Assembly (NCBI GenBank): GCA_020435415.1
Contig: JAGQZQ010000024.1
Coordinates: 1 to 39,686, forward strand
Direction of reading: 5' to 3'
Length of the DNA: 39,686 nucleotides
From: Flavobacteriales bacterium
GTDB lineage: Bacteria > Bacteroidota > Bacteroidia > JACJYZ01
In this document: positions 33,197 to 39,664 of the stretch, piece after piece
Layout of the letters: the number at the start of each line of letters is the position of its first letter
How positions within the stretch are numbered: the first letter of the stretch is position 1
Position numbers and translations under genes: made by a program
Notes under the pieces: model-generated
What the model was told of the DNA's origin: nothing
Seen by the model: only the letters and a program-made list of their open reading frames with translations
Database searches by the model: none

Positions 33197-34489
33197 TTAC
33201 AACTCAGCCGCAGGAACACTCATATGCCTGGGAACCTGATCCAGGGCATCCGAAATATCATGTACCAGATCAACATAGTTTTCCACCCCTATGGATAAGC
33301 GGATCATCTTATCTGTGATTCCCATCCTTTGCTTCAGATCACGCTCAATACCGGCATGTGTCATCGATGCGGGATGTTGCGCAAGGGACTCCGTACCACC
33401 CAGGCTAACCGCCAGTTTGATCAGTCTTAAACTGTCCAGAAAAGCAAACGCTTCACGTTCTCCACCCCGGATATCGAAGGACAGCATGGCCCCGGCAGAC
33501 AAACATTGGCGTTTGTAAACCTCAGCCTGTTTACCGCTTTTATCTTCGAGATGTCCCAGGTAATAGAGCCGTTCCACCATGGGGTGACCTTTAAGAAAAT
33601 CAGCCACCTTGCGGGCATTGTTCGCCTGAGCTTCCATTCTTACTTTAAGCGTTTCCAGGCTTCGTAGCAAAAGCCAGCCGGTCCACGGTCCGGCCATGTT
33701 ACCGAGGAAGGTCCTGAGCGTTTTCACACGCTGAATAAGGTCGTTGCTACCCAGGCATGCCCCGGCGATCACATCGCTATGCCCACCTATGTATTTCGTT
33801 GCGGAGTACAGAACAAGGTCCGCTCCATGGGCCAGGGGATGTTGCCAAAGAGGCCCCAGGTATGTGTTGTCAACGGCAACCAACACCTTCTTGTCTTTAT
33901 TTGAAGCCTTTTTTGCAAGAGCAGCATATGCTTGTATGTCTATTAGGTCATTGGTTGGATTGGCTGGAGTTTCGAGATATACCATGGCCAACTTTTCACT
34001 TTTGCCGGATGCCTGAAGTTCTGCCCACAACGTTTCCGGATCATCATCCGGCATGAAGCCCATCACCTCAATACCATATCGGGTGAGTACCTCACGGATA
34101 AAGTGTTCGCTTCCACCGTACACCGGGTTGCTATACAGGAGCAGATCCCCGGGATTAAGAAACTCCATCAGGCAGGTAGTGATTGCAGACATACCACTTT
34201 CAAACACGGCGCAGTCCTCCGCATCATCCCAGAGCGCCAGTCGGTTTTCAAGGATTTCCAGATCGGGATTGTTCAGCCGGCTATAGATCAGACCGGGCTG
34301 TTCAAATTCTTCCCGCTCCCGAAGGCCATAGGCCAGTTCAAAGAACGCCTTTCCCTGCGCTGCGTTCCTGAACACAAAGGTGGATGTTTGGAAAATGGGA
34401 CATTTGATGGACCCTTCTGAGAGTTGCGGGTCATATCCATAGGACATCATCAGGCTTTCCGGCGCCTGGGCCTTGCGTTGCTTTTTCAT
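33197..34489 (-). CDS. Cystathionine gamma-synthase family PLP enzyme (Cys/Met metabolism)
   Basis: 430 residues. The PLP lysine is Lys232 in YSATKYIGGHSD; Asp207 in VAVDNTYLG binds the pyridine nitrogen; YSRLNNPDLEILE (69-81) supplies the Tyr/Arg of the phosphate site from the partner subunit; SLGGTESLAQHPASMTH is the substrate carboxylate region. Methionine gamma-lyases carry a Cys in the YGCT loop; here it is VYGGS, so a synthase or cystathionine-lyase-type reaction is more likely than methioninase. An extended stretch before YSRL (about 50-67) marks the longer 'cystathionine gamma-synthase family' subgroup. It acts in the cytoplasm in transsulfuration or methionine synthesis. It is divergent from an Lrp/AsnC regulator gene that may control it. 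Confidence 0.88.
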   Translation of the reverse strand: MKKQRKAQAPESLMMSYGYDPQLSEGSIKCPIFQTSTFVFRNAAQGKAFFELAYGLREREEFEQPGLIYSRLNNPDLEILENRLALWDDAEDCAVFESGMSAITTCLMEFLNPGDLLLYSNPVYGGSEHFIREVLTRYGIEVMGFMPDDDPETLWAELQASGKSEKLAMVYLETPANPTNDLIDIQAYAALAKKASNKDKKVLVAVDNTYLGPLWQHPLAHGADLVLYSATKYIGGHSDVIAGACLGSNDLIQRVKTLRTFLGNMAGPWTGWLLLRSLETLKVRMEAQANNARKVADFLKGHPMVERLYYLGHLEDKSGKQAEVYKRQCLSAGAMLSFDIRGGEREAFAFLDSLRLIKLAVSLGGTESLAQHPASMTHAGIERDLKQRMGITDKMIRLSIGVENYVDLVHDISDALDQVPRHMSVPAAEL

Positions 34490-34506
34490 AAGTAATTCGT
34501 TTCCAA

Positions 34507-34514
34507 CAAAATTA
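34507..34514 (-). promoter_or_regulatory. TAnnTTTG -7 box of the cystathionine gamma-synthase-family gene
   Basis: TAATTTTG on the minus strand, 17 bp before ATG 34489, in the AT-rich divergent spacer 34490-34603. The spacer also contains ATTTAAAT and TATATATA palindromes that could serve as Lrp sites; that is inference. Confidence 0.5.
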
Positions 34515-34603
34515 CAATGTGTAGATTTTTTGTCATATACTTGGACTTATATATAGATAAATATCCTTTATATTTTGAATTTAAATCTATTAATTTCCAA
34601 ACC

Positions 34604-35104
34604 ATGGTTACAAAAACCGGAGATACAGAAAAAAAATCCGGGGGTTGGGCCCCGGACAAGACCGACCGGAAGATATTAGGACTGCTACAGGACAACGCCA
34701 AACTAACCATCAAAGAGATCGGCTCCAGGCTTCACCTGACACATACACCGGTGTTCGAGCGCATCAAGCGCCTGGAGCGCTCGGGGGTGATCAAACAATA
34801 TGTAGCGGTGGTAGACAGGGTGAAGGCGGGTTATCATGTGGTGGTATTCTGCTCCGTGTCTCTTGACACCCACAAGGCGGAGTTTATCAAGACCTTTGAG
34901 ACCCAGATCCAGCAATTAGAGGAGGTCAGGGAGTGTTACCATGTTGCCGGCCTGAACGACTATCTATTAAAGGTGGTGGTGACTGACATGGAAGCCTACC
35001 AACAGTTCCTTTCAAAAAAACTGGCGTCACTCGATCATGTGGGAAAAGTGATCAGCTCCATGGTAATGTCGGAGATCAAACATTCGTATCGCATGATACC
35101 GTAG
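34604..35104 (+). CDS. Lrp/AsnC family transcriptional regulator
   Basis: 166 residues from ATG 34604. The frame is open to 34517, but those 29 residues are encoded by the AT-rich spacer and look unlike Lrp. The winged helix-turn-helix covers about 17-70 (DKTDRKILGLLQDNAKLTIK, LTHTPVFERIKRLERSGVI), followed by the ligand-binding RAM domain (YHVVVFCSVSLDTHKAEF, YHVAGLNDYLLKVVVTDMEA). Lrp/AsnC proteins form octamers and respond to amino acids. Divergent placement next to the cystathionine gamma-synthase-family gene suggests control of sulfur amino-acid metabolism plus autoregulation. The N-terminal KTGDTEKKSGGWAP is a charged disordered tail. Confidence 0.93.
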   Translation: MVTKTGDTEKKSGGWAPDKTDRKILGLLQDNAKLTIKEIGSRLHLTHTPVFERIKRLERSGVIKQYVAVVDRVKAGYHVVVFCSVSLDTHKAEFIKTFETQIQQLEEVRECYHVAGLNDYLLKVVVTDMEAYQQFLSKKLASLDHVGKVISSMVMSEIKHSYRMIP

Positions 35105-35138
35105 GAGTGTTTAACGATACATTTCCCATCTTTGCGCC

Positions 35139-35888
35139 ATGTTTTTCGTGATCTCCAAACTGATTGCCTCTGTTTGTAATCCTCTATTCTGGATCACGAT
35201 TTTACTCTTATATGCATGGCTGAAGAAAAAACGAAGGCCAGTGGTCATTGCCGGACTGCTTTTATATTTTTTTTCTAACTCCTTTATCCTGGACGAGGCG
35301 ATGCGCCTTTGGGAGATACCGGGTGTTCGAACTGACAGTCTGGAAACCCGATATGACGTGGGCATTGTGCTAAGCGGAATGGTGGGGTTTGACGAGCAGT
35401 TGGAACGAATCGGCTTCCATGAAAACATAGACCGAATGTTACAGGCCGTTGACCTGTATAAGAAGGGAATCATTGATAAAATTCTTATCAGTGGTGGTTC
35501 CGGGAGCCTTAGCGAAAAACACAGTGAAGCGGAGTTGTTGTTCAATTACTTCACCGGCCTGGGTATCCCACCCAAAGACCTTTTAACGGAGAACACCTCA
35601 CGAAACACCCACGAAAACGCCGTCAATACTGCAAAAATATTGAAAGAGCACTGGCCTGAAGGTAAATTTCTCCTGATCACGTCTGCCACCCACATGAGAC
35701 GGGCCAGGGCCTGTTTCGAAAACGAGGGGATAGAAATTTTTTCTTTTACAACAAACCGGCATAGCGGTTTGAGAAAATATTACCCGGATCACCTTCTCGT
35801 ACCAAGTGTCCACGCTCTCGGCGGATGGGAAAATCTAATGCATGAATGGGTGGGCTACCTTACATATGCAACGATGGGTTACCTTTAA
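35139..35888 (+). CDS. YdcF/ElyC family protein (DUF218) with two N-terminal membrane segments
   Basis: 249 residues. Two hydrophobic segments lie near 12-28 (NPLFWITILLLYAWL) and 34-50 (PVVIAGLLLYFFSNSFI). The DUF218 domain follows: DVGIVLSGMVG, RMLQAVDLYKKGIIDKILIS, GGSGSLSEKHSEAELLF, TSRNTHENAVNTAKIL and LLITSATHMRRARACFENEG. The ENTSRNTxENA and TSAxHMxRA signatures are standard. ElyC in E. coli supports peptidoglycan and lipid-carrier metabolism; other members (SanA, YdcF) are less well understood. The domain should face the periplasm. CATCTTTG precedes the ATG by 5 bp, one base from the -7 consensus. Confidence 0.88.
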   Translation: MFFVISKLIASVCNPLFWITILLLYAWLKKKRRPVVIAGLLLYFFSNSFILDEAMRLWEIPGVRTDSLETRYDVGIVLSGMVGFDEQLERIGFHENIDRMLQAVDLYKKGIIDKILISGGSGSLSEKHSEAELLFNYFTGLGIPPKDLLTENTSRNTHENAVNTAKILKEHWPEGKFLLITSATHMRRARACFENEGIEIFSFTTNRHSGLRKYYPDHLLVPSVHALGGWENLMHEWVGYLTYATMGYL

Positions 35889-35925
35889 GTTTACGCTTTC
35901 TTAATGGAATATTTCATAAAGTTGC

Positions 35926-35933
35926 TAATTTTG
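35926..35933 (+). promoter_or_regulatory. TAnnTTTG -7 box of the small membrane protein gene
   Basis: TAATTTTG, an exact match, 31 bp before the GTG start at 35965. Supports transcription of this small gene. Confidence 0.5.
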
Positions 35934-35964
35934 CCCTCCGAATGCATCCAAATTAACGACGAAA

Positions 35965-36219
35965 GTGACCAAAATTGAACAGGAAGATACCCGGACAAAG
36001 ACAGTGATCATGAGTGGGGTCATGATTCTGGCCCTTGCCCTGGTATACTGCACTGACATATATGTCAGGCCAGCAGTGAGTGGGGATTCAAATGAAACAC
36101 CCCGTAGTCAAAATATCCAAGCCCCTTCCCCGGAAGGAAAAAACCTTGTCAGAAACAGCGAGGATCCCGCTAAACATCAGGAAACGCAAACCGTTTCTCT
36201 GACATTTCCGGGAAAATAA
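35965..36219 (+). CDS. Small single-pass membrane protein, unknown
   Basis: 84 residues from a GTG start; no in-frame ATG until residue 16. A short charged N-terminus (EQEDTRTK) is followed by one hydrophobic segment (VIMSGVMILALALVYCTDIY, about 15-34) and a polar tail of about 50 residues rich in Ser, Asn, Pro and Glu (SGDSNETPRSQN, SPEGKNLVRNSED). This would be a type II membrane protein with a disordered periplasmic tail. An exact -7 box upstream and a 7-base stop-rich array directly downstream support it being a real gene, but no family is recognised and the coding evidence is modest. Confidence 0.5.
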   Translation: MTKIEQEDTRTKTVIMSGVMILALALVYCTDIYVRPAVSGDSNETPRSQNIQAPSPEGKNLVRNSEDPAKHQETQTVSLTFPGK

Positions 36220-36228
36220 CACTTTGTA

Positions 36229-36263
36229 CTCAGTACTGAGTAGATAGTAGTTAGTAAATAGAG
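36229..36263 (+). repeat. 7-base tandem array after the small membrane protein gene
   Basis: Units CTCAGTA, CTGAGTA, GATAGTA, GTTAGTA, AATAGAG in steps of seven, starting 9 bp after the stop codon at 36217-36219. The stop-rich (AGTA/TAG) strand is the coding strand of the upstream gene. Confidence 0.8.
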
Positions 36264-36331
36264 GGGGACCTTTCTGGGAATATTGGCCATTGGCTTATAA
36301 ATTATGGCTTCAGATTAGTAACGTATCGCCT

Positions 36332-36373
36332 TTCAGAGATCCCTCGCTGCGATTCGGGATGACATAACTCTGA
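36332..36373. repeat. REP-like palindrome
   Basis: Outer arms TTCAGAG (36332-36338) and CTCTGAA (36367-36373) enclose ATCCC (36339-36343) and GGGAT (36356-36360). The core, GAGATCCCTCGCTGCG then ATTCGGGATGAC, resembles a palindromic sequence I recall as dispersed in many bacterial genomes, including Bacteroidota. Confidence 0.65.
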
Positions 36374-36404
36374 AGAGGAGAAGGAAAGAGAAAAAGGCGC
36401 GTTT

Positions 36405-36515
36405 GTATTTAGCAAATAGAATAGCTTTCCACTTGCGCCGACTATTTCCCATTGACTACTGATCACCGTCCTTTTACTAACTACTATCTACTCGCTACCA
36501 TCTACTATTTACTGG
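36405..36515 (-). repeat. Copy A of a ~110-bp direct repeat ending in a 7-base array
   Basis: Starts GTATTTAGCAAAT, like copy B at 36745, and aligns to it over its full length with one single-base gap and scattered substitutions (roughly three quarters identical by eye). The last 42 bp are six 7-base units: TTACTAA, CTACTAT, CTACTCG, CTACCAT, CTACTAT, TTACTGG (36474-36515). Confidence 0.8.
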
Positions 36516-36521
36516 AAATCC

Positions 36522-36688
36522 GGTGGTTAGGCGAAGGTTGCACCTTCGTCTGTCTATCCCGTAGCTTTAAGCTACTTGCTTCGTCTTAGCTTACACTGCT
36601 GGTAACTGAGGAAGAATTCTCAGTAGAAAACACCAAAGCGGAACGCTTTGAAGATAACAGGACGAAGGTGCAACCTTCGCCCAACACC
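36522..36688. repeat. ~167-bp hairpin-rich element with perfect 21-bp inverted ends (REP/BIME- or MITE-like)
   Basis: The sequence at 36530-36550 (GGCGAAGG to CCTTCGTC) is exactly the reverse complement of 36661-36681, and similarity continues outward to 36522 and 36688 with small gaps. Each end is itself a hairpin (GAAGGT-TGC-ACCTTC). Inside are GTAGCTT-T-AAGCTAC (36561-36575), ACTGAG/CTCAGT (36605-36624) and CAAAGCG-GAA-CGCTTTG (36634-36650). No transposase is present. A row of hairpins is typical of REP clusters moved by RAYT (TnpA-REP) enzymes; a MITE is the alternative. Confidence 0.8.
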
Positions 36689-36744
36689 TTGGTATTACCA
36701 TTCACAGACTCAATATAACTTACAATGCAAAGCGATCAACATTG

Positions 36745-36857
36745 GTATTTAGCAAATGGATATGGTTATCCACTTGTGTCTGCTATTTCCTATTGACTGT
36801 TGACCAATGTCCTTTTACTTACTACTATCTACTTACTACTATCTACTATTTACCAGA
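36745..36857 (-). repeat. Copy B of the ~110-bp direct repeat, overlapping the 3' end of valS
   Basis: Starts GTATTTAGCAAAT and ends with units TTACTTA, CTACTAT, CTACTTA, CTACTAT, CTACTAT, TTACCAG (36815-36856). The valS stop codon (36846-36848) and its last two sense codons lie within the final units, so the gene ends inside the array. Confidence 0.82.
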
Positions 36858-39473
36858 AACCGCGGCCAGCTGTGTCTCCAGTGACCTGATCCGGGCTTCG
36901 GCATCAGATTTCTTTTTCCGTTCAGCTTCAACCACTTGTTCCGGGGCATTGTCTACAAAGCGGGCGTTTCCGAGCTTTTTCTCTACCGTATTCAGGAATC
37001 CGCGTGTATACTCCAACTCCTCCTTAAGCTTATCCAGATTTCCTTCCTGGTCACCATTGGCCGGGAGCGGGAGGTACAGTTCAGTGGTTCCGGCCATCAC
37101 CACAAGAGACTGCGCCGGCTGAACATCCGCCCTTTGAAGATCACTCAGATTGGCGAGTTTGATCGTTGCGCCTTCCATCACGTTCACGTCACTCACAGCC
37201 TTATAACTGAGCGGCACTACTTCCTTGGGTGACATCTGATTCGAGGCGCGGTAATTCCTGATCTTCATCACCCAATCCTTTGTTTGCTCAAAGCGTACCA
37301 GCAGTTGCTCATCGGCCTTACTCATTTCGGGCCACAGGGCATTGATCAGATAAGGATGCTGTTCATTACTCAAGTGGCTCCATATTTCTTCAGTGATAAA
37401 TGGCATGAACGGATGCATCAGCTTAAGGAGCTCCGACAGGAAGTGTGTCGTAGCGTCCATGGTGGTTCGGTCAATCGGTGTTTCACGCGCCGGCTTTACC
37501 ATCTCCAGGTACCACGAACAGAAATCATCCCACACCAGCTTGTAGATTGTCATCAGTGCTTCGGAGAGCTTGAACCGTTCAAACTGCCCTTCAAGTTGTG
37601 CAACCGCATGTTTGAGTGCGGAATCAAACCAGGCCACTGCCTCCCTGGCGGCTTCGGATTGTTCAACTTTATCACTTACCTCCCAGCCATTCACCAGTCG
37701 GAACGCATTCCATAACTTGTTATTGAAATTCCTGCCCTGTTCACACAGGCCCTCATCGAACAGCAGATCGTTCCCGGCGGGGGAGCAAAGCAACATCCCC
37801 ACACGAACACCATCTGCACCGTATTGGGCGATTAGGTCAAGAGGATCCGGTGAATTCCCGAGGGATTTGGACATCTTGCGGCCCTGCTTATCCCTTACAA
37901 TTCCGGTGAGGTAAACATTCTTAAACGGCTTCTCCCCGCGGTATTCATACCCTGCCATGATCATCCGTGCCACCCAGAAAAAGAGAATCTCGGGGGCCGT
38001 CACCAGATCGTTGGTAGGGTAATAATATTTTATGTCTTTGTTGTCGGGATCCCTGAAACCATCAAATACGGATATCGGCCACAGCCAGGATGAGAACCAG
38101 GTATCCACCACATCCTCATCCTGTCTGATGTCATCAGCGGAAAGATTCCGTCCGCTTTTCTCACGTGCCAGACCAACAGCCTCTTCGGATGTTTTGGCCA
38201 CCACGAATTCATCCTCACCATCGCCATAGTACCATGCGGGTATCCGTTGTCCCCACCAAAGTTGTCTGGAGATACACCAATCCCGTACATTCTCCATCCA
38301 GTGCTTGTAGGTATTGATAAACTTTCCGGGAAAGAGTTCGATGTCCTTATTCAGCACGTGGTCAAGGGCGGGACCCGCCATTTCCTTCATGCTACAAAAC
38401 CACTGCAGGCTCAGTCGCGGCTCGATCACCTCGTGTGTCCTTTCGGAATAGCCAACTTTGTTGGTCAACTGCTCGGTCTTAATGAGCACACCTTCCTTTT
38501 TAAGGGCTTCAACCATTTTTTCGCGTGCATCGAAACGGTCTGTACCGACAAAATGTCCTGCCTTTTCGGAAAGGGTACCATCGGGATTGAATATGTCTAT
38601 GGTCTCAAGTTGATGACGCTTCCCAATCTCATAGTCATTCACATCGTGTGCCGGCGTGATCTTCAGCGCACCCGTACCGAACTCGCGATCCACGTAGGTA
38701 TCTGCAATCACCGGAATTTCCCGGTTAACAAGCGGTACACGCACTTTCTTACCTACAAGATGCTTGTAACGTTCGTCTTCCGGGTGTACACAAACGGCGG
38801 TATCCCCCAGGATCGTCTCGGGACGCGTGGTGGCAATCGTGAGTGATTCCTTACCATCCACTACCGGGTAAGACACATAAAAGAGCCGGGATTGTTCTTC
38901 CTTATGATAAACCTCTTCATCGGAAACGGCGGTGAGGGCTTTGGGGTCCCAGTTTACCATCCGTACACCGCGGTATATATAACCTTTCTTATACAGATCA
39001 ATAAACACATCGATCACGGCTTCGGAGAGGCTTTCATCCATGGTAAACCGGGTTCGCTCCCAATCACATGACGCGCCTAGTTTTTTGAGTTGTTCCAGAA
39101 TAATGCCTCCATGTTTCTCTTTCCACGCCCAGGCATGCTCCATGAACTTTTCCCTGGTAAGGTCCGATTTGCGGATACCTTCTTCGCGAAGCTTGGCCAC
39201 CACTTTGGCTTCGGTGGCAATAGACGCATGGTCTGTTCCGGGCACCCAACATGCATTTTTTCCCAACATCCTGGCACGGCGTACAAGCACATCCTGAATG
39301 GTGTTATTCAGCATATGCCCCATGTGCAGGACACCCGTTACGTTGGGCGGTGGGATCACGATGGTATATGCTTCGCGGTCGTCCGGTTCTGAATGAAAGA
39401 AGCCCTTCTCCATCCACAGGTCATACCATTTCTTCTCAATGGCTTCGGGCTGATATGTTTTATTGATTTCCAT
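36846..39473 (-). CDS. valS: Valyl-tRNA synthetase
   Basis: 875 residues, normal for bacterial ValRS. Class I motifs: HIGH as HMGH (50-53, after PPPNVTGVLH) and KMSKS (533-537, GRKMSKSLGNSPDPLDLI). The CP1 editing domain lies between about 190 and 350, with TTRPETILGDTAVCVHPEDE and GTGALKITPAHDVNDYEIGK, which are typical of ValRS and clear mischarged Thr-tRNA. WWGQRIPAWYYGDGE and the anticodon-binding region follow. The C-terminal coiled-coil arm is visible from about 810 (LDKLKEELEYTRGFLNTVEK), ending QLAAVSGK. It charges tRNA-Val in the cytoplasm. The 3' end lies in a 7-base repeat array, so the last two residues are repeat-encoded. Upstream is a long perfect hairpin. Confidence 0.97.
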   Translation of the reverse strand: MEINKTYQPEAIEKKWYDLWMEKGFFHSEPDDREAYTIVIPPPNVTGVLHMGHMLNNTIQDVLVRRARMLGKNACWVPGTDHASIATEAKVVAKLREEGIRKSDLTREKFMEHAWAWKEKHGGIILEQLKKLGASCDWERTRFTMDESLSEAVIDVFIDLYKKGYIYRGVRMVNWDPKALTAVSDEEVYHKEEQSRLFYVSYPVVDGKESLTIATTRPETILGDTAVCVHPEDERYKHLVGKKVRVPLVNREIPVIADTYVDREFGTGALKITPAHDVNDYEIGKRHQLETIDIFNPDGTLSEKAGHFVGTDRFDAREKMVEALKKEGVLIKTEQLTNKVGYSERTHEVIEPRLSLQWFCSMKEMAGPALDHVLNKDIELFPGKFINTYKHWMENVRDWCISRQLWWGQRIPAWYYGDGEDEFVVAKTSEEAVGLAREKSGRNLSADDIRQDEDVVDTWFSSWLWPISVFDGFRDPDNKDIKYYYPTNDLVTAPEILFFWVARMIMAGYEYRGEKPFKNVYLTGIVRDKQGRKMSKSLGNSPDPLDLIAQYGADGVRVGMLLCSPAGNDLLFDEGLCEQGRNFNNKLWNAFRLVNGWEVSDKVEQSEAAREAVAWFDSALKHAVAQLEGQFERFKLSEALMTIYKLVWDDFCSWYLEMVKPARETPIDRTTMDATTHFLSELLKLMHPFMPFITEEIWSHLSNEQHPYLINALWPEMSKADEQLLVRFEQTKDWVMKIRNYRASNQMSPKEVVPLSYKAVSDVNVMEGATIKLANLSDLQRADVQPAQSLVVMAGTTELYLPLPANGDQEGNLDKLKEELEYTRGFLNTVEKKLGNARFVDNAPEQVVEAERKKKSDAEARIRSLETQLAAVSGK

Positions 39474-39541
39474 GATACTGTTAAAAGAGGTGCGAATTTA
39501 CCATTTTTGCATGAGCCTATCCAAGTCAAGATGGCTGCAAA

Positions 39542-39591
39542 CTTAATCCCAAACTATGCAATAGAAGATTTTCTATTGCATAGCGATTAAG
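39542..39591. repeat. Perfect 13-bp-stem hairpin upstream of valS
   Basis: CTATGCAATAGAA (39554-39566), loop GATT, TTCTATTGCATAG (39571-39583) is a perfect inverted repeat. Outside it CTTAAT (39542-39547) pairs with ATTAAG (39586-39591) across an asymmetric internal loop. No T-run follows in either direction. It lies about 70 bp upstream of the valS ATG. Confidence 0.7.
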
Positions 39592-39639
39592 AAAATCAAC
39601 CTTCCCGGCCCGTACTTCGTGTATCCGAAAAGTGATTTT

Positions 39640-39664
39640 CTATCCCGTAGGTTCGGGAGGGATA
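39640..39664. repeat. Short REP-like hairpin sharing an 11-mer with the 36522-36688 element
   Basis: TATCCC (39641-39646) can pair with GGGATA (39659-39664), or CCCG with CGGG inside. CTATCCCGTAG (39640-39650) also occurs exactly at 36554-36564, next to the GTAGCTT hairpin. Continuation past the window edge cannot be seen. Confidence 0.45.

Larger units (their letters stand above)
36220..36845. other. Repeat-rich intergenic region between the small membrane protein gene and valS
   Basis: 626 bp without a credible gene. In order it holds a 7-base array (36229-36263), a REP-like palindrome (36332-36373), copy A of a ~110-bp sequence ending in a 7-base array (36405-36515), a hairpin-rich element with inverted ends (36522-36688), and copy B (36745-36857) running into the 3' end of valS. 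Nothing recognisable was seen in 36264-36331 or 36689-36744. Confidence 0.8.

Noticed and set aside
33197-34489. Methionine gamma-lyase
   Set aside because: The active-site loop reads VYGGS rather than the Cys-containing loop of methioninases.
36760-36775. DnaA-box-like GTTATCCACT
   Set aside because: A single near-match inside a repeat copy, with no cluster and no origin features.
36220-36845. CRISPR array
   Set aside because: The period is 7 bp with degenerate units, not 28-36-bp repeats with unique spacers, and no cas gene is present.
37284-38846. Several plus-strand frames of 114-199 residues opposite valS
   Set aside because: All lie antisense to conserved synthetase sequence and lack protein features.
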